Shown: positions 26,991 through 36,472, counted from the first letter of the stretch. The stretch is DNA of 64,000 bases from Curvibacter gracilis ATCC BAA-807 (GCF_000518645.1 NZ_JADZ01000006.1:372001-436000); one strand, 5' to 3'. Numbers and translations are program-made. Notes: generated by a model from the letters alone, not told the origin.

Positions 26991-28628
26991 TCAAGGCTTC
27001 TCCTCCACCGTCACCAGCACCGCCCCATAGGCATCCGAGCAGGCCTGGCCGGCCTGAGGCCGGCAGGCCCCTGCGGCGGCATGGCCCAGCAGGGCCCCCA
27101 GGCGGGCGCGGCCCTGCAGGTCATTGAGGCTGCGGGCAAAGGGGCTGCCGGGGTCTTTGGGCAGGGCTTTCCAGTGGCGTGGGGCGTCGGCCACCATCAC
27201 CAGCAGGGTGTCGGTGCCGGCCGGACCGGCGGCCTTCACGGGCCAGTTTGGGCGGGGCAGCAGCAGCTGCTGGTCTTTCTCGATCCGGTTGTTGCTGTCG
27301 AGCTCGTTGGGGAACAGCAGGGTCAGTGACTGGTTGTCCGAACCCGCCAGCGCCACATAGACGTAGCCGCTGCGGTCGGACAGCACGGCCAGGTCCAGTG
27401 CGTCCTGGCCGATGCGCAGGGTGCCTTGTCCGAGGCGGGCCCGCACCTGGCGCTTGCCGTCGCGCTGTTCATACAGCTGGGCCAGCGCCTGGGCGCCGGT
27501 CAGGCGGACGGGGGCCGCGACCGGTGTCTGGGGCGGCGCCAGGGCGGCCGGGGGGAGTGCCGGGGTGGCCGCGGGCGGCGTCACGGGCGGGGTCTGAGCC
27601 ACCGCATTGAGCACCCCGGTGGTGGGGGCACCGGGCACCTGCTGGGTGGGCAGGGCCTGGCTGAACCAGGCAGGCACGAACTTGCGGTTGCCCGACAGCA
27701 GCAGATGGTGCGGGGTGAACAGGCTGTCGTTCTTCAGGCGCTGGTTGATCTTGCTCTGGGCGCATTGCTGGATCTCGTCCATGCTGATGGCACCTGAGCC
27801 GTCGAGGTCGACCGCCTCGCGCAGCAGACAGTCGCGCACGAACTGGGTGGCCAGGCCGCCTTTCTTCTGGTCTTCCAGGCTGACCTCATCGGGCCGGGCC
27901 GCCGACAGGAACACCACGTCCTGCGGCAGGGCGCCCTGTGCGGTGGCCTCGTCGAGCAGGCTGCGCGTGCGCACATTGCTCGGCCGGGCGCAGCTCTCGC
28001 TGGTCTCGGCGAAACGGCCTCGCAGGGTGTTCTCCCCCGCAACCTCGCCCCGGTCCCCGCCCGTGCTGCGGGGCTTGGGCAACTGGCTCAGCAGGCCGCC
28101 GGAGTGGCAGGCGTCGTACATCACGAACAACTTGTCGGTCTTGCGCACGATGGGTTGCAGCAGCTGGGCCATCTCCTTGTGCAGCACGATGCCTTTCCAG
28201 GTGCCGCCGTCATGGGTGGACAAGGCCTCGGCGCAGCCACCGGTCTCGGGATCGGGGAAGCGGGTGCCGTGGCCCGAGTAGTGCACGAACACCCGATCGC
28301 CGTCCTGCACCCGGGTGTTGAGGGCCGCGAGGGCCCGGCGGATGTTGTCGCCGGTGGCCTGCTCGTCTTGCAGGTAGGTGATGTTGCTGTCGGGCACCTG
28401 CATGGCGCGGGCGATCTCGGTGGCCGATTTGCGGTCTTCGGCCGCCCCCGGCAGTGGCGACATGCGGGGGTCGGCAAAGCGGCTGATCGAGATGATCAGG
28501 GCGTGGCGGCTGCTGTTGCCGGCCAGGGCCCGAGGCTGTGCGGGCACCGTCTCGGACCCGGCATGGCCCAAGGGCAGCAGCGAGGCCAGCAGGCAGGCCC
28601 AAAGAGAAGGCAGTCTTCGAGGGGGCAT
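26991..28628 (-). CDS. Secreted caspase-like (metacaspase-type) protein with EF-hand-like loop
   Basis: A 545-residue protein with a signal peptide (about 1-23) and a peptidase C14 domain. The catalytic pair is H120 in HYSGHGT and C174 in YDACHSGG. Residues 274-285 (DLDGSGAISMDE) match a calcium-binding EF-hand loop inside the caspase region, suggesting Ca2+ control as in metacaspases. A Pro/Ala/Thr linker (about 340-385) leads to a C-terminal DUF4384-like domain (about 390-490) with a conserved surface strand pattern. It ends 4 bp from the nicB stop, convergent. It is followed upstream by a second caspase-like gene 33 bp away. Its substrate is unknown. Confidence 0.85.
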   Translation of the reverse strand: MPPRRLPSLWACLLASLLPLGHAGSETVPAQPRALAGNSSRHALIISISRFADPRMSPLPGAAEDRKSATEIARAMQVPDSNITYLQDEQATGDNIRRALAALNTRVQDGDRVFVHYSGHGTRFPDPETGGCAEALSTHDGGTWKGIVLHKEMAQLLQPIVRKTDKLFVMYDACHSGGLLSQLPKPRSTGGDRGEVAGENTLRGRFAETSESCARPSNVRTRSLLDEATAQGALPQDVVFLSAARPDEVSLEDQKKGGLATQFVRDCLLREAVDLDGSGAISMDEIQQCAQSKINQRLKNDSLFTPHHLLLSGNRKFVPAWFSQALPTQQVPGAPTTGVLNAVAQTPPVTPPAATPALPPAALAPPQTPVAAPVRLTGAQALAQLYEQRDGKRQVRARLGQGTLRIGQDALDLAVLSDRSGYVYVALAGSDNQSLTLLFPNELDSNNRIEKDQQLLLPRPNWPVKAAGPAGTDTLLVMVADAPRHWKALPKDPGSPFARSLNDLQGRARLGALLGHAAAGACRPQAGQACSDAYGAVLVTVEEKP

Positions 28629-28661
28629 GGGGTTTCCTTGGGCGGGCGCCCGGGCCGGGGG

Positions 28662-30356
28662 TCAGCGTTTGTCCGCCGTCTGGGCGCCGGCGATCTCGTA
28701 GCTGGTCAGCTCATTGCGCTTGAGCGTGGGCGCGTCTTTGCCCGAGCGCCAGGTTTCATCAAGCGCCACGTAGTAATGCAGTGACGGCACATACCAGTAG
28801 ACGATTTCCTGGTGGGCTTGCCAGCTGTCGTTGCCATTGGTCTGGGTGCCTGTCACCGTGGCCACGCGCTCCACGCGGAATGCCGTGAACTCGCCCGCGG
28901 GCACCTTGATGCGTTCCTGACCCTTGACCTTGAGCGTGCCCTTGAACACCTGCTCGAACTCCTTGCCATCGGAGCGCCGCGAGCGCTCCTGGTAGCTGAA
29001 ATCCTCCTGGTGGCCGGTCTCCATCTTTTTCGGGAACAGCACCTCCACCTCGGAGTAGACGCGGCTCGGAAAGCGGTTGTTGGTCAGCTGCCGCAGGTTG
29101 CCGTTGGGGCTCATCACGGTGGAGCCGCTCAGCAGGTCGCCATTGGGCAGGATGCGGCTGATCCGGCGGTTCCAGTTGGAGATCACCTCGCCCTTGTACT
29201 TGTCGATCTGCTGGTAGCTCCAGCGGTCGCCGACACTGAAGCCGAAGGGGTTGGCGCCGACCGCCAGGGAGGCTGGCTGGGCTGGCGGGGAGGGCTGGGT
29301 TGGCGGGGCTGTTGGGGCTGTTGGGGCTGTTGGGGGCGGTGCGGCGATCGCCGTTGGCGCTGGCGGGTTCTGTTTCAACCGGGCCAGGGCCTCGGCCGCG
29401 TGCACGCTGTTGGGAAAGCGGGCCACAAAGGTCTTCAGGTCCAGCGCATCGCCCGAGGCCCTCACCAGGGCCCACATCGATTCTTCCAGTGCGGCGTTGG
29501 CCGAGGGGGCGGTGTCGCTGGGGGCCGTGAAGTAGAAGTCGCCTTCCAGCGAAGTGGCTTCCCAGGGCACCTGCTTGTCTTTGGATTCACGACGCACGGC
29601 CGATCGCACGCGTTTGAACACGTCTTCGACCTTGGCACCGGGCTCTCGCATGGCGCTCAACAGGTGGTGGGTGTAGAGGCCGTTGCTGCCGCGACCGTCG
29701 CTGGCGACCGAACCCGGGGCGGTGGCAAACGCCACCAGGGTGCCCACCGGCGCGTCCATCTGGGCCAGGCCCTGCTGCGAGCTGCGGAAGCTGCGGGCAA
29801 ACGGGTTGTTGCGGCACGCATCCAGAATCATGATGTTGGTGCCGTTGCCGGCGGCCTCCATCTTGTCCAGGACGGCCTGGGCATCCACCGCCTGGTAGGC
29901 CACCTCGTCTTCGCGCTGGATCACGCTGTTCACCGGGATCAGGTAATTGCGGCCCTTGATCTGCATGCCGTGGCCGGCGTAATAGAACACCCCGACCCCA
30001 CCCTTGCGCAACTGGTCGCCAAAGCGGCGGATGCTGGTCAGCATGCCCTGGATGTCGGTGTCCACCTGCAGCGTGACGGCAAAGCCCGACTCCTTGAGGG
30101 CCTGGGCCATGGCCCGCGCATCGTTGGGCGGGTTGTTCAGGGGCGCGTCGCGGTAGGCCCCATTGCCGATCACCAGGGCCACCCGTTGCGAGGCGGTGGC
30201 CACCGCCGCCGCAGGTGCACCGATGACCAGGTTGCGCTCGTCCTTGTCCCGGGCCGCCAGCGCCGGCCCTGCGAGGGCGCCGACCAGTGCCAGGCCCATG
30301 GCCAGGCTTGTGCTCACCCGGGCCGCCGTTGCCGCGATCGAAGTGTCTTTTTTCAT
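28662..30356 (-). CDS. Secreted caspase family protein
   Basis: A 564-residue protein. A signal peptide (about 1-35) precedes a C14 caspase domain beginning RVALVIGNGAYRDAPLNNPPNDA, with H129 in YYAGHGMQ and C181 in LDACRNNPF. A helical segment (about 290-330) and a Pro/Thr/Ala-rich linker follow. The roughly 190-residue C-terminal beta-rich domain of unknown type (GDRWSYQQIDKYKGEV to HYYVALDETWRSG) recalls periplasmic beta-barrel or DUF3108-like folds. The linker DNA carries short GTTGGGGCT-type repeats near 29290-29340. It is probably co-transcribed with the downstream caspase-like gene. Function is unknown. Confidence 0.83.
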   Translation of the reverse strand: MKKDTSIAATAARVSTSLAMGLALVGALAGPALAARDKDERNLVIGAPAAAVATASQRVALVIGNGAYRDAPLNNPPNDARAMAQALKESGFAVTLQVDTDIQGMLTSIRRFGDQLRKGGVGVFYYAGHGMQIKGRNYLIPVNSVIQREDEVAYQAVDAQAVLDKMEAAGNGTNIMILDACRNNPFARSFRSSQQGLAQMDAPVGTLVAFATAPGSVASDGRGSNGLYTHHLLSAMREPGAKVEDVFKRVRSAVRRESKDKQVPWEATSLEGDFYFTAPSDTAPSANAALEESMWALVRASGDALDLKTFVARFPNSVHAAEALARLKQNPPAPTAIAAPPPTAPTAPTAPPTQPSPPAQPASLAVGANPFGFSVGDRWSYQQIDKYKGEVISNWNRRISRILPNGDLLSGSTVMSPNGNLRQLTNNRFPSRVYSEVEVLFPKKMETGHQEDFSYQERSRRSDGKEFEQVFKGTLKVKGQERIKVPAGEFTAFRVERVATVTGTQTNGNDSWQAHQEIVYWYVPSLHYYVALDETWRSGKDAPTLKRNELTSYEIAGAQTADKR

Positions 30357-30404
30357 GTCTGTTGTTCTGATGGCTTGTCTCTGCCTGGGGCAAGGTGACT
30401 GGCC

Positions 30405-30893
30405 TCAAGGCCTCTTCGTTGTCCTCTCGAACACCACGCGCTCGATGAACACCTCGCCGCCCGCAGTCTTGTTCAGCACCAGCCTGGCCTGGTGGCCGCC
30501 CGCCGCCTGCAACACCTGGGAGTCTTTGATTTCGCCCCAGGTCTTGAGCGCTGACCACAGCCCGCTGACCAGGCCCAGCAGCAGCGCCGGGTTGCGTGGC
30601 GTCACATCACCGGGCGGGGGCGAGACGTCGAGGCGCCCACCGGACTGCTCGATCGCGGTCAGCCATTTCTGCAGTCGCACCGGCACATCGTTGGGCGTGA
30701 CCTTGCCGTAGAAGCTCACCCCGACCTCGGCCTGGTCGGCTTGGAGGGCCTCGGCCAGCTCCTTGTCGAAGCGCGGCAGGTCCAGAAAGGGGATGGCGGG
30801 CCTGGCCACCGCGGAGGCCTCGGTCTGAGCCACGGCCTGTCCCAGGCCGCCCAGCAGGGCAGCAGCCACGATGACGGGTAGAAAGATTCGCAT
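30405..30893 (-). CDS. Small secreted protein of unknown function
   Basis: A 162-residue protein with a clear signal peptide ending AVAQ (residues 1-23). I do not recognise the mature part. It contains a predicted helix with LPRFDKELAEALQADQAEV, a central Pro-rich stretch (DVSPPPGDVTPRNPALL) and a C-terminal beta segment (QARLVLNKTAGGEVFIERVVFE). It sits 48 bp ahead of the two caspase-like genes on the same strand and is the first gene of that likely operon, so it may be a partner, substrate or inhibitor of them. That is inference from position alone. Confidence 0.6.
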   Translation of the reverse strand: MRIFLPVIVAAALLGGLGQAVAQTEASAVARPAIPFLDLPRFDKELAEALQADQAEVGVSFYGKVTPNDVPVRLQKWLTAIEQSGGRLDVSPPPGDVTPRNPALLLGLVSGLWSALKTWGEIKDSQVLQAAGGHQARLVLNKTAGGEVFIERVVFERTTKRP

Positions 30894-31046
30894 AGCCTCT
30901 GATTCTGCAACAGCGTCGCCGCCAGCAGCAGGATGTCAGGGGACGGTGCTTGGAATTGCGGCCGCTGGCCCGGCATGGAGGGGCTGCACCGTGGGGGATC
31001 CTTCTTGCAGCAGACGCTCAAGAAGAAGCAGAAGAGGGAACAAGGC

Positions 31047-31080
31047 AAAGGGCCGGCCCCTTGTCGGAGGCCGGCCCTTT
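31047..31080 (-). terminator. Stem-loop terminator of the acid phosphatase gene
   Basis: A perfect 12-bp stem (AAAGGGCCGGCC with GGCCGGCCCTTT) closes a 10-nt loop about 23 bp beyond the phosphatase stop codon. The strand read from the phosphatase ends in CCCTTTGCCTTG, a weak U-tract, so it is a probable intrinsic terminator that could also act on the other strand. Confidence 0.65.
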
Positions 31081-31102
31081 GCAGGCGAGAGCCGCGAGCC
31101 GA

Positions 31103-32785
31103 TCAGTTCAGCTGCAGCGCATTCGTCAGGTCACCCATGACGGAGGCGCCATTGGCCTTCAGGGCGGCGTCGCGCGAGGCCAGGCCGGGCAGGGTGTCCA
31201 GGCCGAAGGTGCGGGTGATCAGGCGCAGCACCGAGGCGGTGTCGTACTGGGTGTGGTCCACGGTGCCCTTCTTGGCCAGGGGCGAGATCACCAGGGCCGG
31301 GATGCGGGTGCCGGGGCCGATCAGGTCGCCCTTGGGCGGGGCCACGTGGTCCCAGGTGCCGCCGAACTCGTCATAGGTCACCACCACCACCATGTTGTTC
31401 CACTGCGGGCTGGCCTGCAGTTTGGTGATCAGGTCGGCGATCTTGCTGTCGGCGTCCTTGATGTTGGCGTAGCCCGGGTGTTGGTTGTACAGGCCTTCGG
31501 GCTTGTAGAAGGTCACGGCGGGCAGGGTGCCGGCGGCGGCGTCGGCCACCAGGTCGTTGTAGTCCTTCAGGTGGTTGGTGCGGTAGGCGGCGCCGGTCAC
31601 CGGGTCGGCCTTGGCGTAGTAGTTGAAGGGCTGGTGGTGCGGCTGGAAGTCCATGTTGGCCGTGGTGGCCACGCCAAAGCTGTTGCCGGCGTAGATCACC
31701 GAGCGGGGGGCGGTCGGGTCTTGCACACCGTCGGCCAGGGCGCTGTTCCAGGCGCCGCTGTACCACTTCCAGCTCACGTTCTTGGCATCCAGCAGGTCGC
31801 CGATGTTCGTGGCGGTCTGCGGCGGCAGGGTGGTGGCCTTGGTGGCGTTGGCGTACAGGGCGTTGCTGCCGGTCACGTTGGCGGGGGCGTTGCCGCTGGG
31901 CTGGTAGGCCGGTTGCATGGTGTTCACGGCGTAGAACTTGCCGTCACCAAAGTAGTTGGCGGGCGTGATGTTGCCGCTCAGCACATAGCTGGGCGCGCCG
32001 TCCAGGGCCGAGGCTGGGCTGGTCGACTTGGTGGTCAGCGTGGAGGTGTACTTGCCGCTGGCGTCCTTGTTCAGCACCGCGATGGTGGGGGCGGCGGCGG
32101 CGGTGTCGGCGTTCGGGTACTCGGGGGCGCAGGCGCACACCAGGTACTGGTGGTTCAGGAAGGAGCCACCGAAGGCGCCCTGGAAGAAGTTGTCGGCCAG
32201 CACGTATTGCTGGGCCAGCTTGTACATGGCGCTGCCGCTGGTGTCGAAACGGCCCATGGTCAGGCCGCCCGCGTCGGACCAGGCGGCAAACATGTCGTTG
32301 GCGCCGCCGTTGATCTGCATCTGGTTCTCGAAGAAGCGGTGGTACAGGTCACGTGTCACGGTGGCCGTGGTCAGCACGGCGTTCGAGGCGGCCTGGAAGG
32401 CGGTTTCGATCGAGAACGGGGCGTTGGGCAGGCCTGCGCTTTGCGCCTGGGTCACCACCGGGGTCACGCCGCCGGCGGTCACACCGCCCCAGGTCTGGGG
32501 CAGGGTGGCCAGCACGTTGCCGTTGCGGTCTTTTTGCGGCACGTAGGCCGAGGTCAGCTTGCCATTGGCGTCGTACAGGCTGCTGATGCCGTTGGCGCCA
32601 GGGAAGTTGCCATACAGGCCGTCGAACGAGCGGTTTTCGGCATAGATGACGACCACGTTCTTCACCTTGGAGCGCAAGGCAGTGGTGGTGTCGACGCTGT
32701 CGTCGTTGCAGGCGCTCAGCGCGAGGGCGGCCAGCACGGTCAGGGGAAAGACAGCAAGGCCTTTCAGCGAGGGACGGTTTTTCAT
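31103..32785 (-). CDS. Acid phosphatase / phosphoesterase-family lipoprotein (AcpA-like)
   Basis: A 560-residue exported protein of the phosphoesterase family (PF04185) that includes AcpA acid phosphatases and phospholipases C. A lipoprotein signal with the lipobox LSAC places the lipidated Cys at residue 26. The catalytic start VVVIYAENRSFDGLYGNFPGANG (near 43) carries the conserved ENRSFD motif. VVVVTYDEFGGTWDHVAPP near 460 supplies the metal-binding Asp and His cluster. It should release phosphate from organic phosphates in the envelope, perhaps under phosphate limitation, although no Pho box was identified. It is divergent from the dihaem peroxidase-like gene with 197 bp between them. Confidence 0.88.
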   Translation of the reverse strand: MKNRPSLKGLAVFPLTVLAALALSACNDDSVDTTTALRSKVKNVVVIYAENRSFDGLYGNFPGANGISSLYDANGKLTSAYVPQKDRNGNVLATLPQTWGGVTAGGVTPVVTQAQSAGLPNAPFSIETAFQAASNAVLTTATVTRDLYHRFFENQMQINGGANDMFAAWSDAGGLTMGRFDTSGSAMYKLAQQYVLADNFFQGAFGGSFLNHQYLVCACAPEYPNADTAAAAPTIAVLNKDASGKYTSTLTTKSTSPASALDGAPSYVLSGNITPANYFGDGKFYAVNTMQPAYQPSGNAPANVTGSNALYANATKATTLPPQTATNIGDLLDAKNVSWKWYSGAWNSALADGVQDPTAPRSVIYAGNSFGVATTANMDFQPHHQPFNYYAKADPVTGAAYRTNHLKDYNDLVADAAAGTLPAVTFYKPEGLYNQHPGYANIKDADSKIADLITKLQASPQWNNMVVVVTYDEFGGTWDHVAPPKGDLIGPGTRIPALVISPLAKKGTVDHTQYDTASVLRLITRTFGLDTLPGLASRDAALKANGASVMGDLTNALQLN

Positions 32786-32982
32786 GGTGGAGTGATCCCG
32801 GTGGTTGGAAAGATGGGCAAGCCAGTGTTCCGAGCCGCTGTGACAGACCGTTTACATACCTCCGATCAGGCTTTTCTTTACCCAGTCTTTGCAATCGAAG
32901 CATGGGTGCTCGACCCGGTAGACGGTCAGGTGCCGGGCTGTCATCGCATTGCCATCAGGCGGCGGTACAAGGGCGGCCTCTG

Positions 32983-34263
32983 ATGTTGAAAGCCGCGCCC
33001 GTGAGTCGTCTGTCTTCTGCTTTTTCTGCCGCCGTGCTGTCGTGGTGTGTGGTGGCCGGCCCGGTGTGGGCCGGGTCGCCACCGCCCGCTCAACCGGCGC
33101 AACCCGCCCAGCCCTTCTATGCCACCCGCTTCGAGCGCCAGCCCAAGCCGGCGGAGCTGACCGAGCTGGGGCGGCGCCTGTTCAACGAGCCGGCGCTGTC
33201 GGCCTCGGGCCGCATGAGCTGTGCCTCGTGCCACAGCCCGCAACATGCGTACGGGCCGGCCAATGCCTTGTCGGTGCAGTTGGGCGGGCCCGATGGGCGC
33301 CTGCAGGGCTTGCGTGCCGTGCCTTCATTGCGTTACCGGCAGGCCACGCCGCCTTTCAGCGAGCATTTCAATGACAGCGATGGCAACGACAGCATCGACC
33401 AGGGCCCCACCGGGGGGCGCACCTGGGACGGGCGCGCCAATTCGGCGCATGAGCAGGCCGAGATGCCCTTGCTGTCGCCGCTGGAGATGGCCAATCGCAG
33501 CCCGGCGGACGTGATTGCACGGCTGGCGGCCTCGCCCAGCGCCGGTGCTTTTCGCACCACCTTCGGGCCCCAGGCGCTGAGCCAGCCCGACACGGCCTGG
33601 AAAGGCCTGCTCTGGGCGCTGGAGGTGTTCCAGCAGAGCCCGGCTGATTTCTACCCCTACAACAGCCGTTACGACGCCTTTTTGCGCGGCCAGGCGCAGC
33701 TCAATGCGGCCGAGCGCCGTGGCATGGCGGTGTTCAATGACCCCAACAAAGGCAATTGCCTGCAGTGCCACCCGGGCGCGGTCAAGCGCGGCGCCTTTCC
33801 CGAGTTCACCGACCACGGCCTGATCGCGCTGGGCGTGCCGCGCAACAAGGCCATCACTGCCAATGCCGATCCGGCCTGGTTCGACCTGGGCCTCTGCGGC
33901 CCCCTGCGCACCGACCTGAAGGACCACCCCGAGTACTGTGGTCTGTTCAAGACCCCCAGCCTGCGCAACGTGGCCGTGCGCCAGGCCTTTTTCCACAACG
34001 GGGTCTACCACCGGCTGGAGGATGCGGTGCGCTTCTATGCCGAGCGCGACACCCGGCCTGAGCGGGTCTTCCCGCGCGGTCGCGATGGCCGCGTCAAAAA
34101 GTACGACGATCTGCCGGCCAAGTACCCATCCAATGTGAACACCGAGGCCCCCTTCGGCACCGACCCTGGCGGTCGGGCCCGCCTCAGCGAGGCCGATGTG
34201 CGCGATCTGGTGGCTTTCTTGCGCACCTTGACCGACAGCGATCTGCCGGCGGCACGGCGCTGA
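32983..34263 (+). CDS. Dihaem cytochrome c peroxidase / MauG-like protein
   Basis: A 426-residue periplasmic protein with a signal peptide ending VWA-G (about 1-31) and two c-type haem sites, C80-A-S-C-H84 and C259-L-Q-C-H263. These are spaced as in bacterial cytochrome c peroxidases and MauG. Conserved GRTWDGRA (near 145) and FKTPSLRNVAVRQAFFHNGVY (about 320-340) support the family. It either detoxifies H2O2 or oxidises a protein or small substrate. Start ATG 32983 gives the signal peptide directly; the longer upstream frame does not look secreted. The divergent acid phosphatase may share regulation, but this is not shown. Confidence 0.88.
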   Translation: MLKAAPVSRLSSAFSAAVLSWCVVAGPVWAGSPPPAQPAQPAQPFYATRFERQPKPAELTELGRRLFNEPALSASGRMSCASCHSPQHAYGPANALSVQLGGPDGRLQGLRAVPSLRYRQATPPFSEHFNDSDGNDSIDQGPTGGRTWDGRANSAHEQAEMPLLSPLEMANRSPADVIARLAASPSAGAFRTTFGPQALSQPDTAWKGLLWALEVFQQSPADFYPYNSRYDAFLRGQAQLNAAERRGMAVFNDPNKGNCLQCHPGAVKRGAFPEFTDHGLIALGVPRNKAITANADPAWFDLGLCGPLRTDLKDHPEYCGLFKTPSLRNVAVRQAFFHNGVYHRLEDAVRFYAERDTRPERVFPRGRDGRVKKYDDLPAKYPSNVNTEAPFGTDPGGRARLSEADVRDLVAFLRTLTDSDLPAARR

Positions 34264-34304
34264 AGCCGGCGTTCCGTGCGGTTTGCGTCGATCTGGACAC
34301 GTTC

Positions 34305-34584
34305 TCAGGCGCGGGCCGGGCTGGGCGTTCTGACCCCCAGCACTTTGCAAAGCGCCCGCTCTATCTCGGCCAGGTCATCGTTGGCCATGTCGGTGACGTA
34401 GCTAGGCGGGGCTTGGCGATGGACAGCACGGACGGTTATGGGGCAGCGCCTGCTCGATTCGCAAGGGCTTTGTGATATCCAGGACTTTCGCCGTGTTGGG
34501 AGGGCGGGAGAGGGCATTCCGTGGGGCAAAAGGCAAGACGTGACCCCCGGAGTTCAAGCGTGGGCTAAAGGTGCCGCTCAGCAT
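34305..34584 (-). pseudogene. Frameshifted remnant resembling a MazF/PemK-type toxin C-terminus
   Basis: The 447-bp gap between the peroxidase and comM genes holds no intact gene. Two overlapping minus-strand frames together read like the end of one small protein. The first (34584 to about 34440) gives LPFAPRNALSRPPNTAKVLDITKPLRIEQALPH. In a second frame, DMANDDLAEIERALCKVLGV continues to a stop at 34305. The pattern of a PS/PP-x-V-x-D block followed by a DMAxIERAL-x-x-LG end recalls MazF/PemK toxins. No antitoxin is seen. The match is weak and by eye only. Confidence 0.35.
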
Positions 34585-34710
34585 CCTGCCATTGGTGCAG
34601 GAGTCACTGTGCCCTATGCCCGCTTGGCCAACATCACCTGCGGGAGGCTCAGGGCCACCCTGTGATTCAGGCCGTTGTGGAAGAAGTTCGAGGGCGTGGT
34701 GCCCGGCGCC

Positions 34711-36300
34711 TCAGCGCCGCACCACCAGGGGCCGGTACTGCGCGGCTTCGGCCAGGTGTTCGGCCTGCACGGTGTCCGAGTCGGCCAGGTCGGCCACGCT
34801 GCGGGCCACGCGCAGCACCCGGTGCACGCCGCGGGCCGACCAGGCCCATTGGCGGCTCATGGCCTGCAGCAGGCCGGCCACGCCCTCGCCCAGCTGCAGG
34901 TGCTTGTCCAGGGCCTGGCCTTGCAGATCGCGGTTGGGGCCGCCCTGGCGCCGCAGGGCGCGGGCCCGGGCGCGCGCCACACGCTCGCGCAGCTCGGCGC
35001 TGTCGGTGGTGAGCGGGCTGGGTGATGTGGGTGATGTGGGTGAGGGGGGGCTCATGCCGGGCAGCAACTCCAGGGCCGGCACGGCCGTCACCTCCAGGTG
35101 CAGGTCGATGCGGTCGAGCAGGGGGCCGCTGAGCCGGCCCTGGTAGCGCGCGATCTGCTCGGGCGAGCAGCGGCAGGCGCGCACGGTCGAGCCGTGGTAG
35201 CCGCAGGGGCAGGGGTTCATCGCACCCAGTAATAAGAAGCGGGCCGGGAAGTTGGCCCGTCGCCCGGCCCGAGAGATGGTGATTTCGCCGGTTTCCAGCG
35301 GCTCGCGCAGGGCCTCGAGGGCGGCACGGGGAAATTCGGGCATCTCATCGAGGAACAGCACGCCGTGGTGCGCCAGCGAGATTTCGCCGGGGCGCGGCGG
35401 CGAGCCACCCCCCACCAGGGCCACGGCGCTGGCCGTGTGGTGCGGCTGGCGGGTGGGGCGCCGGCCCCAGTCGCTGATGTTGAAGCGCCCCTCCAGGCTG
35501 GCCACGGCCGCGCTTTCCAGGGCCTCGTCCAGGCTCATCTCGGGCAGCAGGCCGGCAAAACGCTGGGCCAGCATCGACTTGCCCGAGCCCGGTGGGCCGC
35601 TCATCAGCAGGCTGTGGTGGCCGGCTGCGGCGATTTCCAGTGCGCGCTTGGCGGCGGCCTGGCCCCGCACCTCGCTGAGGTCCGGGCCGGTGAAGGCCGG
35701 GCTGCGGGCGGGCGCATGCACCCGCACCAGGCCGGTGCCAGGTTCGGGATCAGCTGCCGGGCCTTCGCTGGGTGTCCAGGCAAAGGCCTGCACCACATCC
35801 AGCAGGTGGTTGGCGCGCCAGACTGGCATGTCGGGCACCAGGGCGGCCTCTTCGGCGCTGCCGGGGGGCAGCACCAGTTGCACCGGCTGGCCGCCCTGGC
35901 GGTGCAGGGCCAGGCTCATGGCCAGTGCCCCGCTGACCGGGCGCAGCTCGCCAGACAGCGACAACTCGCCCGCGAACTCGTGGCCAGCCAGGCGGGCCGG
36001 GTCGATCTGTTCGCTGGCCGCCAGCAGGCCCAGGGCGATGGGCAGGTCAAAGCGGCCCGAATCCTTGGGCAGGTCGGCCGGCGCCAGATTGACGGTGATG
36101 CGCTTGTTGTGCGGGAACTCCAGACCGGCGTTCTGCAGCGCCGAGCGCACGCGCTCGCGCGCCTCCTTGACCTCGACCTCGGCCAAGCCCACCAGGGTGA
36201 AGCTGGGCAGGCCGTTGGCCAGATGCACCTCAACGGTCACCGGCAAGGCCTCGAAACCGAGCAAAACACGGCTTTGCACCAAAGAAAGACCCATTTTCAT
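34711..36300 (-). CDS. comM: ComM/YifB-family AAA+ ATPase (Mg-chelatase-like)
   Basis: A 529-residue homologue of ComM, the hexameric helicase that drives branch migration during natural transformation. The N-terminal Lon-like domain (about 1-165, with FTLVGLAEVEVKEARERVRSAL and NLAPADLPKDSGRFDLPIALG) precedes the AAA+ core. Walker A GPPGSGKS is at 235-242, Walker B GVLFLDEMPEF near 320 and the family motif MNPCPCGYHG near 370. A Pro/Ser/Thr-rich loop (SPTSPTSPSP) interrupts the C-terminal region. AGGAG lies close to the start; ATG 36294 (third codon) is an equally good initiation site. It suggests competence for DNA uptake or integration, though no other com gene is in the window. Confidence 0.93.
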   Translation of the reverse strand: MKMGLSLVQSRVLLGFEALPVTVEVHLANGLPSFTLVGLAEVEVKEARERVRSALQNAGLEFPHNKRITVNLAPADLPKDSGRFDLPIALGLLAASEQIDPARLAGHEFAGELSLSGELRPVSGALAMSLALHRQGGQPVQLVLPPGSAEEAALVPDMPVWRANHLLDVVQAFAWTPSEGPAADPEPGTGLVRVHAPARSPAFTGPDLSEVRGQAAAKRALEIAAAGHHSLLMSGPPGSGKSMLAQRFAGLLPEMSLDEALESAAVASLEGRFNISDWGRRPTRQPHHTASAVALVGGGSPPRPGEISLAHHGVLFLDEMPEFPRAALEALREPLETGEITISRAGRRANFPARFLLLGAMNPCPCGYHGSTVRACRCSPEQIARYQGRLSGPLLDRIDLHLEVTAVPALELLPGMSPPSPTSPTSPSPLTTDSAELRERVARARARALRRQGGPNRDLQGQALDKHLQLGEGVAGLLQAMSRQWAWSARGVHRVLRVARSVADLADSDTVQAEHLAEAAQYRPLVVRR

Positions 36301-36367
36301 GCGCTCCTGTTCATCTGGTCACCAGAAGAGTGCATTGGGAGGCCGATCGGCGTAGGCTGCACGTGTT

Positions 36368-36383
36368 TGCACCAATTAGGTGC
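36368..36383 (+). promoter_or_regulatory. NtrC-binding site
   Basis: TGCACC-AATTA-GGTGC fits the NtrC operator consensus TGCACC-N5-GGTGCA in all but the last base. It lies about 105 bp upstream of the sigma-54 promoter, a normal enhancer distance. This predicts induction of the downstream operon by NtrBC under nitrogen limitation. Confidence 0.75.
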
Positions 36384-36472
36384 TTCTCTAACAAGTTTGA
36401 AACAAAAAACAGTGCGCTCTTCCTGGGCGTTCCGCTGGTGGCAACGGGGATTTGCGCAAAGGGCGGTAAAAG

